Source: Streptomyces maremycinicus
GTDB lineage: Bacteria; Actinomycetota; Actinomycetes; Streptomycetales; Streptomycetaceae
Reading direction: 5' to 3'
Length of the DNA: 64,000 nt
Assembly (NCBI RefSeq): GCF_001184025.1
Contig: NZ_BBYG01000014.1
Location: forward strand, 1 to 64,000
Part shown: one piece after another, positions 7,838-16,269 of the stretch
How positions within the stretch are numbered: position 1 is the first letter of the stretch
Layout of the letters: every line of letters begins with the position of its first letter
Made by a program: the position numbers and the translations under genes
The notes under the pieces: model-generated
Databases searched by the model: none
Seen by the model: the letters and a program-made list of their open reading frames with translations, nothing else
What the model was told of the DNA's origin: nothing

Positions 7838-8834
7838 TCAGTACAGCATCCGTAGAGCGCCGGGAAGCACGCGCGCGGTGACGAAGTTCGTCCAGTCCGT
7901 TGCGTTGTCGATGCTGGTCCCGGTGAGAGCGGCAAGGATCGAGGCAGGAACATCGGCTGCCAGCGCATGGCGGGCAGAGTTACGGCCGGCAAGGCCGCCC
8001 AGCCCGAGGCGCCTGAGCTTCAGGTAGATGTACTGCGACTGGATGGGGCGGGCTGGGTTCAGCCCAGCGAACAACCACGGAATTGTGCTGGCAGCACGGT
8101 TGGATTCCCAGGCGTCCTCGGCGTGATGGAGCTGCTGCCGGACTAGGTGAGCCAGCCGTGGAGGCAGCTTCAGGAAGCCTTCATCGAGTTTCAGTTGGAC
8201 AGCCGAGTCCTGAACGACGACGTCGTCGATGGTCAGTTCAAGTATGCGTGTGACCTGCAGTCCCATGAGCAGGACAAGGCTGCCGGTAACACAGACGTCG
8301 AGGGGGAGCGTGGCGTCGTTCACGCAGCGCCTGAGCTGTTCGACGCGGTCGTCGTCCTCGATGAAGGTTGCCGGGTCTTCCGGGGACCGGGTCGGCACTT
8401 CGAGGCTTGAGGTGAGACCGCGCTCGTTGGTCCAAAGGACGAAAACTCTGACGTCCCTGCGGTTCGGAGAGCCGCTGACCAGCCATTGTTCGAGGTGCGT
8501 CTGCTTGAGGTCCGGCAGCGCGATGCCTTGTTCGTCGAGCCAGGTCAGCAGCTCCAGCGCGCGTCTGATCTGCGAGCGCCGGTGACTGTCCCTGACGGCT
8601 TGGCCGGCATGTCCGCGTGCCGTTCGCCGGTGGCGGTGGATCAGGTGCCAGTGGGCGAAGGGGCTCACTATCTGGCGGTGATGAACGGGTACCTCTCGGA
8701 GAAAGGCGTCTGCCCAGCGAGGCAGGCGCTCGACCGCCTCGCTTCGTTGTGGCAGCACCCCTGCGGTCGACAGCAGGTCTCTGGCATAGGAGGTGGTGGG
8801 AGTGTCGGGCAGTTCGTCGAGGTCGTGATGCCGG
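7838..8834 (-). pseudogene. tyrosine-recombinase-like protein, 5' end lost
   Basis: About 330 codons resemble actinobacterial XerD/phage-integrase-like proteins: a SAM-like N-terminal half (RRALELLTWLDEQGIALPDL) and a C-terminal half with SLVLLMGLQVTRILELTIDD, where the Arg matches the first catalytic arginine of tyrosine recombinases, and ILAALTGTSIDNATDWTNF. The canonical HxxR and nucleophilic Tyr motifs are not evident, as in some divergent relatives. The open frame starts at an ATG at 8887 inside the IS sequence, so the native 5' end has been removed. Joined to the IS remnant at about 8835-8850. Confidence 0.6.
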
Positions 8835-9648
8835 AATGAGGAGACCGACGCGGTAGACCGTGGCGGTCTTCTCATAACAGGCGGCAATGCCGCGCCACTG
8901 CTTCAGCCGGTTGATGCACCGCTCGACCGTATTGCGTCGCTTGTATGCCTCATGGTCGAAGGCGGGCGGCCGACCGCCGAGGCTGCCTCGACGCAGACGG
9001 TGGCCCTGCTGGTCCGCCGGAACCGGAATCACCGCCCGGATGCCGCGCTTGCTCAAGTGGTCAGGAATGGCGCGTGAGGAGTACGCCTCATCGGCCAGGA
9101 CCACTTCCGGCCTGGTGCGAGGTCGTCCGCGCCGGCGCGGGACACGCAGGCGGCCCATCACCTCTACGAAAGCGGGTGCGTCACCGGCCTGTCCGGCGGT
9201 GAGCACGAAGGCCGGCGGCCGACAGTTGCCGTCGGCGGCGAGGTGGATCTTCGTGGTCAGCCCGCCGCGGGAGCGGCCGATGGCATGGTCACCAGGCTCC
9301 CCAGCCGGGGCCCCTTTTGCGAGCCCCGGCCGCGTGCTGATGAACGCGCACGATCGTGGAGTCAACCGCGACGACCCAGTCCAGGTCGCCGTCAGCATCG
9401 GCCTGGGCGAGCAGCACGGTGAACACACGCTCCCAAGTACCATCGATGGCCCGGTTCCTCAGCCGCGTATAGACGCCCTTCCACGAGCCGTACTCGGCGG
9501 GCAGGTGCACCCACTGAGACCCGGTCCGGAACTTCCAGGCGATCGCATCGATCACCTGTCGATGATCACGCCACCGCCCGCCCCGCCTCAGTGTCCGATC
9601 AGGCAACAACGGCTCTATCCGCGCCCACTGCGCGTCAGTCAACGGCAC
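8835..9648 (-). pseudogene. IS5-family transposase in two frames, 3' end truncated
   Basis: OrfA starts at GTG 9648 (PLTDAQWARIEPLLPDRTLR) and contains the first DDE aspartate (WVVAVDST). OrfB, in the +1 frame, carries GRSRGGLTTKIHLAADGNC, the second Asp (VLADEAY) and the Glu (NTVERCINRLKQWRG). The change of frame occurs at AAAAGGGG (minus strand, 9311-9318), a typical slippery tract in this family. OrfB homology ends near ACYEKTATVYR at about 8850; the usual last dozen residues and the left inverted repeat are missing. The copy is probably immobile. Confidence 0.8.
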
Positions 9649-9687
9649 GGACAGACCGACGATCCGATGATCGGAAAGAAACGCCCT
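8835..9687 (-). mobile_element. IS5-family element, one end deleted
   Basis: The transposase-upstream end (inward minus-strand GGGCGTTTCTTTCCGATCAT) ends at CTAG, which is also the stop codon of gdhA (TAG, 9686-9688). IS5 elements of this type commonly target TA or CTAG. The opposite end is absent because the sequence passes directly into the recombinase-like gene, so no inverted-repeat pair can be shown. Boundaries are therefore approximate on the left. Confidence 0.65.
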
Positions 9688-11032
9688 AGACGACGCCCTG
9701 GGCCGTCATCGCCTCGGCCACCCGCAGGAAGCCCGCGATGTTGGCGCCCAGGACGTAGTCGTCGGGGGTGCCTCCGTAGGTCTCGGCGGTGGCGCGGCAC
9801 TGGGCGTGGACGCCTCGCATGACAGCCGCCAGACGGGTCTCGGTCTGCTCGAAGGTCCACACGTCGCGGGAGGCGTTCTGCTGCATCTCGAGGGCGGAGG
9901 TGGCCACACCGCCCGCGTTGGCGGCCTTGCCGGGACCGAACAGGACGCCCGCCTCACGGAAGACCTCGACGGCCTCCGGGGTGCACGGCATGTTGGCGCC
10001 CTCGGCGACGGCCAGCACGCCGTTCTTCACCAGCGACCCCGCTTCCTGTCCGCCCAGTTCGTTCTGCGTGGCACACGGCAGCGCGATGTCGCAGGGCACC
10101 TCGAAGACCGAGCCGCGTTCGGAGAACCGTGCCGCGGGTTTGGCCTCCGCGTAGTCCGCCAGGCGTGCCCTGCGTACCTCCTTCACCGTCTTCAGCAGCT
10201 CCAGATCGATGCCGTCGGCGTCGACGACGTAGCCCGAGGAGTCCGAACAGGCCACCACCGACCCGCCCAGCGCGTGCACTTTCTCGATCGCGTAGAGCGC
10301 CACGTTCCCCGAGCCGGACACCACGACCTTGCGGCCGTCGAAGCCGTGTCCGCGCGTGGCCAGCATCTCCTGCGCGAAGTACACCGCCCCGTAGCCGGTG
10401 GCCTCGGTACGCGCCTGCGAGCCGCCCCAGGAAACGCCCTTTCCGGTCAGGACTCCCGCCTCGAAGCGGTTGGTGATCCGCTTGTACTGGCCGAAGAGGA
10501 AGCCGATCTCGCGTCCGCCCACCCCGATGTCACCGGCAGGGACGTCGGTGTGCTCGCCCAGGTGCCGGTACAGCTCGGTCATGAACGCCTGACAGAAGCG
10601 CATGACCTCCTGGTCGCTGCGCCCCTTGGGGTCGAAGTCCGAGCCGCCCTTGCCGCCCCCGATGGCCAGTCCGGTCAGCGCGTTCTTGAAGATCTGCTCG
10701 AAGCCCAGGAACTTCACGATGCCGAGGTTGACGCTCGGATGGAAGCGCAGCCCGCCCTTGTAGGGGCCGAGCGCGCTGCTGAACTCCACCCGGAAACCAC
10801 GGTTGACCCGCACCCGCCCCGCGTCGTCCACCCACGGCACCCGGAAGATCAGCTGCCGCTCGGGCTCGCAGAGCCGCTCCGCGATGAACGACTCGGCGTA
10901 CTCCGGATGCGCCCGCAAGGCCGGAGCCAGCGTGTGCAGCACCTCTCCGACCGCCTGGTGGAACTCGCTCTCACCGGCATTGCGCCGACAGACCTCTGCG
11001 TAGACGGCCTCGATGTGAGCACTGGGGTTCAT
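9686..11032 (-). CDS. gdhA: NADP-specific glutamate dehydrogenase
   Basis: The 448-residue product matches the ~450-residue bacterial NADP-GDH type that aminates 2-oxoglutarate to glutamate with ammonium. Visible motifs: substrate-binding lysine region GPYKGGLRFHPSVN, FKNALTGLAIGGGKGGSDFD, catalytic-lysine/Asp region PAGDIGVGGREIGFLFGQYK, and the Rossmann motif VVVSGSGNVALYA. Start at the ATG at 11032 with GGAGAG upstream; an in-frame longer reading to 11101 lacks homology. The last codons (MTAQGVV) are normal, so the IS at its stop did not alter the protein, though it may have displaced the original terminator. Confidence 0.95.
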   Translation of the reverse strand: MNPSAHIEAVYAEVCRRNAGESEFHQAVGEVLHTLAPALRAHPEYAESFIAERLCEPERQLIFRVPWVDDAGRVRVNRGFRVEFSSALGPYKGGLRFHPSVNLGIVKFLGFEQIFKNALTGLAIGGGKGGSDFDPKGRSDQEVMRFCQAFMTELYRHLGEHTDVPAGDIGVGGREIGFLFGQYKRITNRFEAGVLTGKGVSWGGSQARTEATGYGAVYFAQEMLATRGHGFDGRKVVVSGSGNVALYAIEKVHALGGSVVACSDSSGYVVDADGIDLELLKTVKEVRRARLADYAEAKPAARFSERGSVFEVPCDIALPCATQNELGGQEAGSLVKNGVLAVAEGANMPCTPEAVEVFREAGVLFGPGKAANAGGVATSALEMQQNASRDVWTFEQTETRLAAVMRGVHAQCRATAETYGGTPDDYVLGANIAGFLRVAEAMTAQGVV

Positions 11033-11177
11033 GCGCGCCTGCTCTCCTGTGGTCCGCCAGGCACTCATTTCGTCCAGCATGCCCGGCCACTGTCCTGACA
11101 ACGAATACGGACGGCAGGAGTCGCTGTGTCAGCCGAGCGCGTCGCGGATTTCGGGACTCGGCCCTGAGGTCACGGGC

Positions 11178-12086
11178 TCAGGTGCGGAAGTAGTGGCCCT
11201 TCTCCAGGTCCTCCAGCAGGCCCGGTCGCAGGGGGCGCCAGTCGAGGAGTTCGCGGGTCAGGGCGCTGGACGCGGGGAGGTCCCGGCCGATGAGACCGGC
11301 CAGCCACGTGAAGTGGGCCGGGGCGTCCTCGGGGGTGACCGAGGCGGTCGGGACATCCAGGTGACGGCCTATCACCTCCGCCACGGCGCGGATCTCGACG
11401 CCCTCGTCGGCGACGCCGTGCAGTGCGGTGCCGGCCGGTGCCCGCTCCACCGCCAGCCGGAACAGCCGGGCCGCGTCGAGGCGGTGGACGGCGGGCCAGC
11501 GGTTGGCGCCGTCACCGAGGTAACCGGAGACGCCCGTGGCGCGGGCGAGGGCGACGAGGGAGGCCATGAATCCGGCGTCCCCGTCGCCGTGACAGGTCGG
11601 CGCCAGCCGTACCACCGACGAGCGGACGCCCCGCGCGGCCGCGTCCAGCACCGCCGCGCCGGTGACGGTGCGTTCGGACATCGCCGATCCGTCGGTCGTC
11701 GGTATGTCCCGCTCGGTCGCGGTGCGCCCCGCCTCGAAGCCCATGAACCCACCGGCGACGACCAGGGGACGCCCGCTGCCCGCCAGAGCGTCGACGAGGG
11801 TGTCGACGGCCAGGCGGTCCGCCCGTGCGGCGCCCGCGAAGTCGCCGGTGAAGGCGATGTCGTGCCGGAAGGCGAGATGGACCACGCCGTCCGACGCGGC
11901 GGCGGCCGTGCCGAGGAGGTCGAGGTCGTCGATCGTGCCGCGGACCACACCGGCTCCGGCGCCGGAGATCGCGGCGGCGGAGGCGTCGGAGCGGGCGAGG
12001 CCGGTGACCTCGTGCCCCGCTTCGAGGAGATCGGGGACGAGAGCGGAACCGAGCCAGCCGGAAGCGCCGGTGACGAAGATGCGCAT
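11178..12086 (-). CDS. NAD(P)-dependent epimerase/extended SDR oxidoreductase
   Basis: A 302-residue extended short-chain dehydrogenase. The N-terminal Rossmann motif is RIFVTGASGWLGSALVPDL (TGxxGxxG), followed by VVHLAFRHD at the second cofactor-binding site. The usual YxxxK catalytic pair is not in its classic form, as in many atypical SDRs. Start ATG 12086 with GAGGTAC upstream. It is divergent from a TetR regulator and the intergenic region has a repeated operator-like sequence, so it is the likely target of that regulator. The substrate is unknown. Confidence 0.8.
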   Translation of the reverse strand: MRIFVTGASGWLGSALVPDLLEAGHEVTGLARSDASAAAISGAGAGVVRGTIDDLDLLGTAAAASDGVVHLAFRHDIAFTGDFAGAARADRLAVDTLVDALAGSGRPLVVAGGFMGFEAGRTATERDIPTTDGSAMSERTVTGAAVLDAAARGVRSSVVRLAPTCHGDGDAGFMASLVALARATGVSGYLGDGANRWPAVHRLDAARLFRLAVERAPAGTALHGVADEGVEIRAVAEVIGRHLDVPTASVTPEDAPAHFTWLAGLIGRDLPASSALTRELLDWRPLRPGLLEDLEKGHYFRT

Positions 12087-12135
12087 GGGAGTACCTCAGA
12101 ACACAAGTGGGTCGATGCCGTCGCGCGGCATCGAG

Positions 12136-12186
12136 TGATGTCAGTGACTGTCGTCATCGACGCTAGCACTGATGTCAGTGACTGTC
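12136..12186. promoter_or_regulatory. direct-repeat operator between SDR and TetR genes
   Basis: TGATGTCAGTGACTGTC occurs twice, at 12136-12152 and 12170-12186, 34 bp apart (about three helical turns). Each copy contains the palindromic core GTCA-G-TGAC. The second copy lies just upstream of the TetR -10 element. This is the expected arrangement for a TetR protein controlling itself and the divergent gene. Confidence 0.65.
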
Positions 12187-12191
12187 ATCGC

Positions 12192-12205
12192 GTAGGATCC
12201 GGCCA
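12192..12205 (+). promoter_or_regulatory. -10 element of a leaderless TetR gene
   Basis: TAGGAT at 12192-12197 is followed by six bases and the ATG at 12205, and there is no ribosome-binding site. Transcription would start at or next to the start codon. Confidence 0.55.
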
Positions 12206-12777
12206 TGGGTAGATGGGAGCCGAACGCTCGGGAGCGCCTGGCACGGGCGGCGCTGGACCTGTTCGGCGAGCGCGGCTACGAACAGACCACGGTGGCGGAG
12301 ATCGCCCGGCGGGCCGGGCTCACCGAGCGCACCTACTTCCGGCACTACGCGGACAAGCGCGAAGTGCTGTTCGGCGGCTCCACGGTGCTGCGGGAGATCT
12401 TCGCGAAGGCGGTCGCCGAGGCGCCCCCGTCCGCCGCGCCGATCGACATCGTGGCGGCGGGGCTGGAGGCGGTCGCGGCGGTGTTCCCGGAGCGCGAGAC
12501 CTCCCGGCAGCGGCAGTCCGTCGTCGACTCGCACCCAGAACTCCAGGAACGCGAACTGATCAAACTCGCCGCACTCTCCGCCGCCGTGACGGACGCCCTG
12601 CGCGCCCGGGGCGTTCCTGACCCCGCCGCCGCCCTCGCCGCCGAGGCCGGCATCGCCGTCTTCAAGATCGGCTACGAACGCTGGATCGCCCCCGGCCAGC
12701 AACGGGAACTGGCCGCCCTGCTCAGCGAGTCACTGACCGAACTGAAGGCCGTGACGGCCGGGGAACCACAGGCCTAG
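12205..12777 (+). CDS. TetR-family regulator
   Basis: A 190-residue protein with an N-terminal TetR helix-turn-helix (residues ~8-55: ARAALDLFGERGYEQTTVAE, then RRAGLTERTYFRHYADKREV). The C-terminal ligand domain is helical and unremarkable. It is divergent from the SDR at 11178-12086, and two copies of a palindrome-containing repeat separate them. It probably represses both genes; the inducer is unknown. Confidence 0.85.
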   Translation: MGRWEPNARERLARAALDLFGERGYEQTTVAEIARRAGLTERTYFRHYADKREVLFGGSTVLREIFAKAVAEAPPSAAPIDIVAAGLEAVAAVFPERETSRQRQSVVDSHPELQERELIKLAALSAAVTDALRARGVPDPAAALAAEAGIAVFKIGYERWIAPGQQRELAALLSESLTELKAVTAGEPQA

Positions 12778-13168
12778 GAGTCGCGGACGCTGAGGTAAGG
12801 GCGCCCGGGGTGGTGGCGGACGCGTCCGCCGTACGGGGCTGCGCGTTCGCGTCCAGGGTGCACGGCCCTCCGTCTGTCATGCAGCGGTGCTCTGTCACCA
12901 CAGCGGCGCTGTCACCACACCGGCGCTCTGTCACGGCAGCGCCGCATGGATGCGGTCCCGGAAGGCCTACGGCCTGATGTGCCTGGGGCTCCGCGACCGG
13001 CCCGGCGGCGCACCGCCGCTCGAACCCACCGGCGAGCCGCCTCACCAACGCCCCGACGCAGTGGAGAGCGCGGTGGCCGACCTCCCCAGGCTGCTCACCG
13101 CGCTCTCCATCCAAGCCTCGGCTACCCGGAGATCTCCGTCCTACACGGACCCGTGGCGTGTCGCGTGA
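12778..13168. other. intergenic region without a convincing gene
   Basis: No ORF here has family support. It holds a perfect 16-bp palindrome GGCGGACGCGTCCGCC (12815-12830), likely the terminator of the TetR gene, and three imperfect 17-19 bp repeats at 12882-12936 (consensus CAGCGGYGCTCTGTCACCA). A 93-codon plus-strand ORF from 12887 is probably chance. Confidence 0.5.
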
Positions 13169-13357
13169 TCAGAACAGTTTTTCCTGCGTGGGCGGCATCG
13201 CGGTCGGTCGCCGGGTCCTCGGCGCACCCGGTGCGGACGTCTCCTCGCCGAACAACGGGGGCGTCCCGTACTCGTCGGACACCGCGGGGAGCGGGGCCCG
13301 CGCGTTCGGTCGTCCGGTGGGCGGCGGGGCGTCGCGGTCGAAGTCGTCGGGGGTCAT
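13169..13357 (-). CDS. small Pro-rich hypothetical protein
   Basis: A 62-residue acidic, Pro-rich protein from ATG 13357 (TPDDFDRDAPPPTGRPNARA) with DEYGTPPLFGEE in the middle and PPTQEKLF at the C-terminus. It has no predicted fold. It ends opposite the decayed 12.8-13.2 kb region. The ribosome-binding site is weak, so the start is uncertain. Confidence 0.4.
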   Translation of the reverse strand: MTPDDFDRDAPPPTGRPNARAPLPAVSDEYGTPPLFGEETSAPGAPRTRRPTAMPPTQEKLF

Positions 13358-13518
13358 GCGCGTCCAGTCCCGCCCCTGCCGCTCGCCCACTCGCCGCTCC
13401 CCTCTCCCGCGCCGGCTGCGCCCCTCTCCCTGCCCTTCACCTTCCCCTACCCGCATACGGCGATCATGACAGCCACCTGTTCACCCACCCGCAGGAGGTT
13501 CTCGCGTGGACGCTGTCG

Positions 13519-13592
13519 GCACCCGGCACCCGGCGCCCCGCGCCTCGCACCCTGCGCCCTGCCACCCGGTGCCCGGTGCCCGGTGCCCGCTC
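13519..13592. repeat. short CCCGGTG/CCCGGCG-type tandem repeats
   Basis: A run of near-identical seven- to nine-base units such as CACCCGG, CGCCCCG, GTGCCCG. It lies immediately past the stop of the immunity-like gene and looks like replication slippage. Confidence 0.5.
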
Positions 13593-14106
13593 AGCAATCG
13601 AACACGGACCAGCAGATGTCGTTGCGCAAGCGCTGGTCGTCGAGCACGAGCTCGCGAATCGCCTCCGGGAGCCGGTCACGCTGCCACCGGCATTCGAGTC
13701 GTCCTGCGGCATCAACCTGACCCTTCGGCGCGGCAGCACGTGCGGCCTTGATCGCATAGGCGGCCGCACCGAGTTCGTGCGCGGCGACATGGGCGACGAC
13801 CGCGGCCTGCCCGGCCGCGTAGGCGGCGTGCCGTGCCGCGCCACGCAGGTCTCGGGCCGCGCCCATCGCATGGCCGCCCGCCGCGCGGGCCTGCATCATC
13901 TTGACCTCGCCTCGTGCCCAGGCACGGGCATGCTCGATCGCCCGGCGTGGCCGGGTGTCCTCGGGCCGCGCCGACTCGAAGAGGTCGAGGACGTGCTCGG
14001 CGCAGGCTGCCGCCCACAGCGCCAGGAGGTGGTGGTCCGCATCGGTGAGGGTCCCGCCGCGACGGATCGTCACGAAGCGAGGGTCCCTGACCTTCGGAAG
14101 GATCAT
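13591..14106 (-). CDS. Imm5-like putative immunity protein
   Basis: The 171-residue protein matches the family annotated as putative immunity protein (Imm5-like): it has DPRFVTIRRGGTLTDADH near the N-terminus, an Ala-rich helical middle (AAARDLRGAARHAAYAAGQA), and the characteristic end WQRDRLPEAIRELVLDDQRL followed by RNDICWSVF. The start is the ATG at 14106; the open frame extends further upstream without homology. Immunity proteins normally lie next to a polymorphic-toxin gene, but none is visible within several kb, so it is an orphan. The immunity role is a family label, not shown here. Confidence 0.75.
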   Translation of the reverse strand: MILPKVRDPRFVTIRRGGTLTDADHHLLALWAAACAEHVLDLFESARPEDTRPRRAIEHARAWARGEVKMMQARAAGGHAMGAARDLRGAARHAAYAAGQAAVVAHVAAHELGAAAYAIKAARAAAPKGQVDAAGRLECRWQRDRLPEAIRELVLDDQRLRNDICWSVFDC

Positions 14107-14240
14107 GGTCGGGGTTCCTTCCTGCCGGCGTCCGCCCGCGCCCCAAGGCGCGCGACCTAGACCATGCACGCCCTGGAGCCATGTGGGCAAACCCTTTGGT
14201 CGATCCGCGGGTGCAGCCGCCGATGCCCGCCATGACCGTG

Positions 14241-14290
14241 CCGCCGTCCTCCGGATCACCACGTGCGGGTGGTGATCCGGAGGACGGCGG
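14241..14290 (-). terminator. 22-bp perfect hairpin
   Basis: Bases 14241-14262 are exactly complementary to 14269-14290 with a six-base loop (GTGCGG). It lies ~100 bases past the stop of the ScyD-like gene and upstream of the immunity-like gene, so it most likely ends ScyD-like transcription. Confidence 0.8.
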
Positions 14291-14388
14291 CTGCGGTGGG
14301 CGTACCGGTTGGGCGCGGCCCGCCGGGGGCCGTCGGACACGACAGCGGACGGCCCCCGGATCAGGAACGGGCGAACCGAAGCGGCTCC

Positions 14389-15534
14389 TTAGGAGGCCGG
14401 GAACTTCAACAGCTCACCGCTCGACCCCTGCGTGTTGTTGGTGACGTAGATGTCGCCCTTGGCGGTGACCGCCAGGCCGGTGGGCGTGTTGAGGCTGCCG
14501 CCGGTGTCGATCACGGTGGCGGCACCGGTCTTCTTGCCGATCCGGATCAGCGCGCCCGGCAGCAGGCCGGTCGACGTCGCACCACCGGTGTAGGACAGGG
14601 CTATGAGGTCGCCGCCGGGCGCCACCGCCAGGTCGATCAGACCCGTCAGGCCGGTGGCGAACACGGTCGGCACACTGCCGGGCACATAGCGCCAGATGCG
14701 GCTCAGGCCCGTGCGGATACCGGACATGTCGGCGATGTAGAACGCGCCGTCCCAGCCGCGCACGATGCCCGTCGGCACCGCCTCCGCCTGGCCCGCCGGA
14801 GCCAGCGCCGCGTCGCCGGACGCTGCGGCGGCCGGGATCACGTTGTTGGGGAAGGCCAGCTCCGTCGACGTGGTGCCGTCGGGGTGGATGCGGATCAGGT
14901 CGTTGGCGCCCGCGTCCGTCACCAGGAAGTCACGGCCGTCCCGGGCGAAGTTCCACGGGTTGGAGAACACCTCGTTGTTGCCCGCGGCGGAATCCGGGTC
15001 GTGCTCGGCCTCATGCACCGCCAGATCGCCCAACACCCGCCCGTGGGCGATGCTCAGGGTCCCCAGCGGCCCGCTGCCCGCACCGAGTGCCGTACGCGTC
15101 GCGGGAGTTCCGGTCACACCGCTGACCACGCGGTAGGTACCGCCCGGGGCGGCCTCCGCCTCGATCGCCCCGCTGATCACGCTGGAGCCGTCGGCTCGCA
15201 CGATCTGCATCGACGGCAGACCCGTCACCACGCGCCGCTGGACGGAGCCCTTGATCTTGTAGATGGAGCCGCTGAAGCTCAGGCACTGCGACAGCGGAAC
15301 CGTGCACGGCACCGCCGGGTCACTGCCCGCCTCCGTCACCAGCAGGGATCCGTCGGACTGCACACGCACCGCGCGCGGGTTGTGCAGACCGCTCGCCACC
15401 ACGACCGGGGCCGAGGCCTTCGCGGCCGGCGCCACCTGCGGGGCTGCCTGACTCGGGATCACGGTCGCCGTGAGGCTTCCCACGACCGCCGCCGCCAGAA
15501 AGGCCCCCGCCCAAGACTTACCTGCTCTCGACAT
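14389..15534 (-). CDS. secreted ScyD/ScyE-like beta-propeller protein
   Basis: A 381-residue exported protein. The signal peptide covers about residues 1-30 (AGAFLAAAVVGSLTATV, Ala-x-Ala cleavage near SQAAP). The mature part has the ScyD/ScyE pattern of propeller blades: GLHNPRAVRVQSDGSLLVTE, then NPWNFARDGRDFLVTDAGAN and LNTPTGLAVTAKGDIYVTNN. The family is named after scytonemin-cluster proteins but is widespread in actinobacteria with no known reaction. It is monocistronic, with a long AT-richer upstream region and a strong downstream hairpin. Confidence 0.8.
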   Translation of the reverse strand: MSRAGKSWAGAFLAAAVVGSLTATVIPSQAAPQVAPAAKASAPVVVASGLHNPRAVRVQSDGSLLVTEAGSDPAVPCTVPLSQCLSFSGSIYKIKGSVQRRVVTGLPSMQIVRADGSSVISGAIEAEAAPGGTYRVVSGVTGTPATRTALGAGSGPLGTLSIAHGRVLGDLAVHEAEHDPDSAAGNNEVFSNPWNFARDGRDFLVTDAGANDLIRIHPDGTTSTELAFPNNVIPAAAASGDAALAPAGQAEAVPTGIVRGWDGAFYIADMSGIRTGLSRIWRYVPGSVPTVFATGLTGLIDLAVAPGGDLIALSYTGGATSTGLLPGALIRIGKKTGAATVIDTGGSLNTPTGLAVTAKGDIYVTNNTQGSSGELLKFPAS

Positions 15535-16269
15535 ATCTCTCCTCAGCCAGGCACACCCCCGAAACCCGGAGGCGAATCAACCGGCGACACCATAGCTACA
15601 TAAACCCGCCACCACCCTGCCTCGGAAAACAGCCACCTATTGCGAGGACCGGACCCGGCGCCGCATTCGGCAGGAGCGCATACCGAAACCAGCCACCGAC
15701 CGCACAGCGCGCGAAGCACGTCCTGCCGGAACAACCGGCAGGTGGCGAACCGATACGGACCAGGGCACTCCGCTGAAAAAGTCACAAGCAAACCTTGAGC
15801 AATTCTCCAGATCGACTCCCCCGGCGCATACCGATGAATTCCGAGGGTCGCGGAATTCCGCCCACACACCAGCGGTAGTCCAGCGGCCGTGGACGGTAAC
15901 TCGACCCGCCGCGTGAAAACACACAGACGTAAGACGCGGACGAAACACGGAGCGGAAGGTGCGCGAACAGGGCGCCGGTTGTCTTCAGATGACGACCGAA
16001 CAGTCGGGAGTACGGACCGTTCCCCATCTGTGCGGCGGCGTCACGACGGGGTCCCATCCGTCGAGCCCGAGCCCGAGGTCGAGCCCGAGCCCGAGGTCGA
16101 GCCCGAGCCCGAGGTCGAGCCCGAGCCCGAGGTCGAGCCCGAGCCCGAGGTCGAGGCAGAAAGAGGCAGAGGGAGGGGGCGGGCGCAATCCTCTACGGGA
16201 GCGCGCCTCGCTCTATAACCTCGTACAGGAGACGTCGGATGTCGTGGATGCACACCCTTGGAGGCGATG
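15535..16269. other. 735-bp intergenic region
   Basis: No supported gene. The first ~300 bases are richer in A/T and probably contain the ScyD-like promoter. The right part carries the 18-bp tandem array described separately. ORFs crossing that array on both strands give low-complexity peptides and are not called. Confidence 0.5.
16063..16152. repeat. five perfect 18-bp tandem repeats
   Basis: The unit GAGCCCGAGCCCGAGGTC is repeated five times without a mismatch. On the plus strand it would encode EPEPEV repeats, on the minus strand LDLGLG repeats. It ends ~118 bp before the EEP-phosphatase gene. Confidence 0.9.

Noticed and set aside
9806..11098. 430-codon plus-strand ORF opposite gdhA
   Set aside because: It is the antisense of a clear gdhA and shows only low-complexity Arg/His/Gly sequence typical of high-GC shadow frames.
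12887..13168. 93-codon ORF after the TetR gene
   Set aside because: Crosses short repeats, no start context and no family match.
16063..16152. 18-bp array as CRISPR
   Set aside because: Units are directly adjacent without spacers and too short.
15889..16218. 109-codon ORF with EPEPEV repeats as a gene
   Set aside because: Start region lacks a ribosome-binding site, the rest is low complexity, and the opposite strand is equally open.
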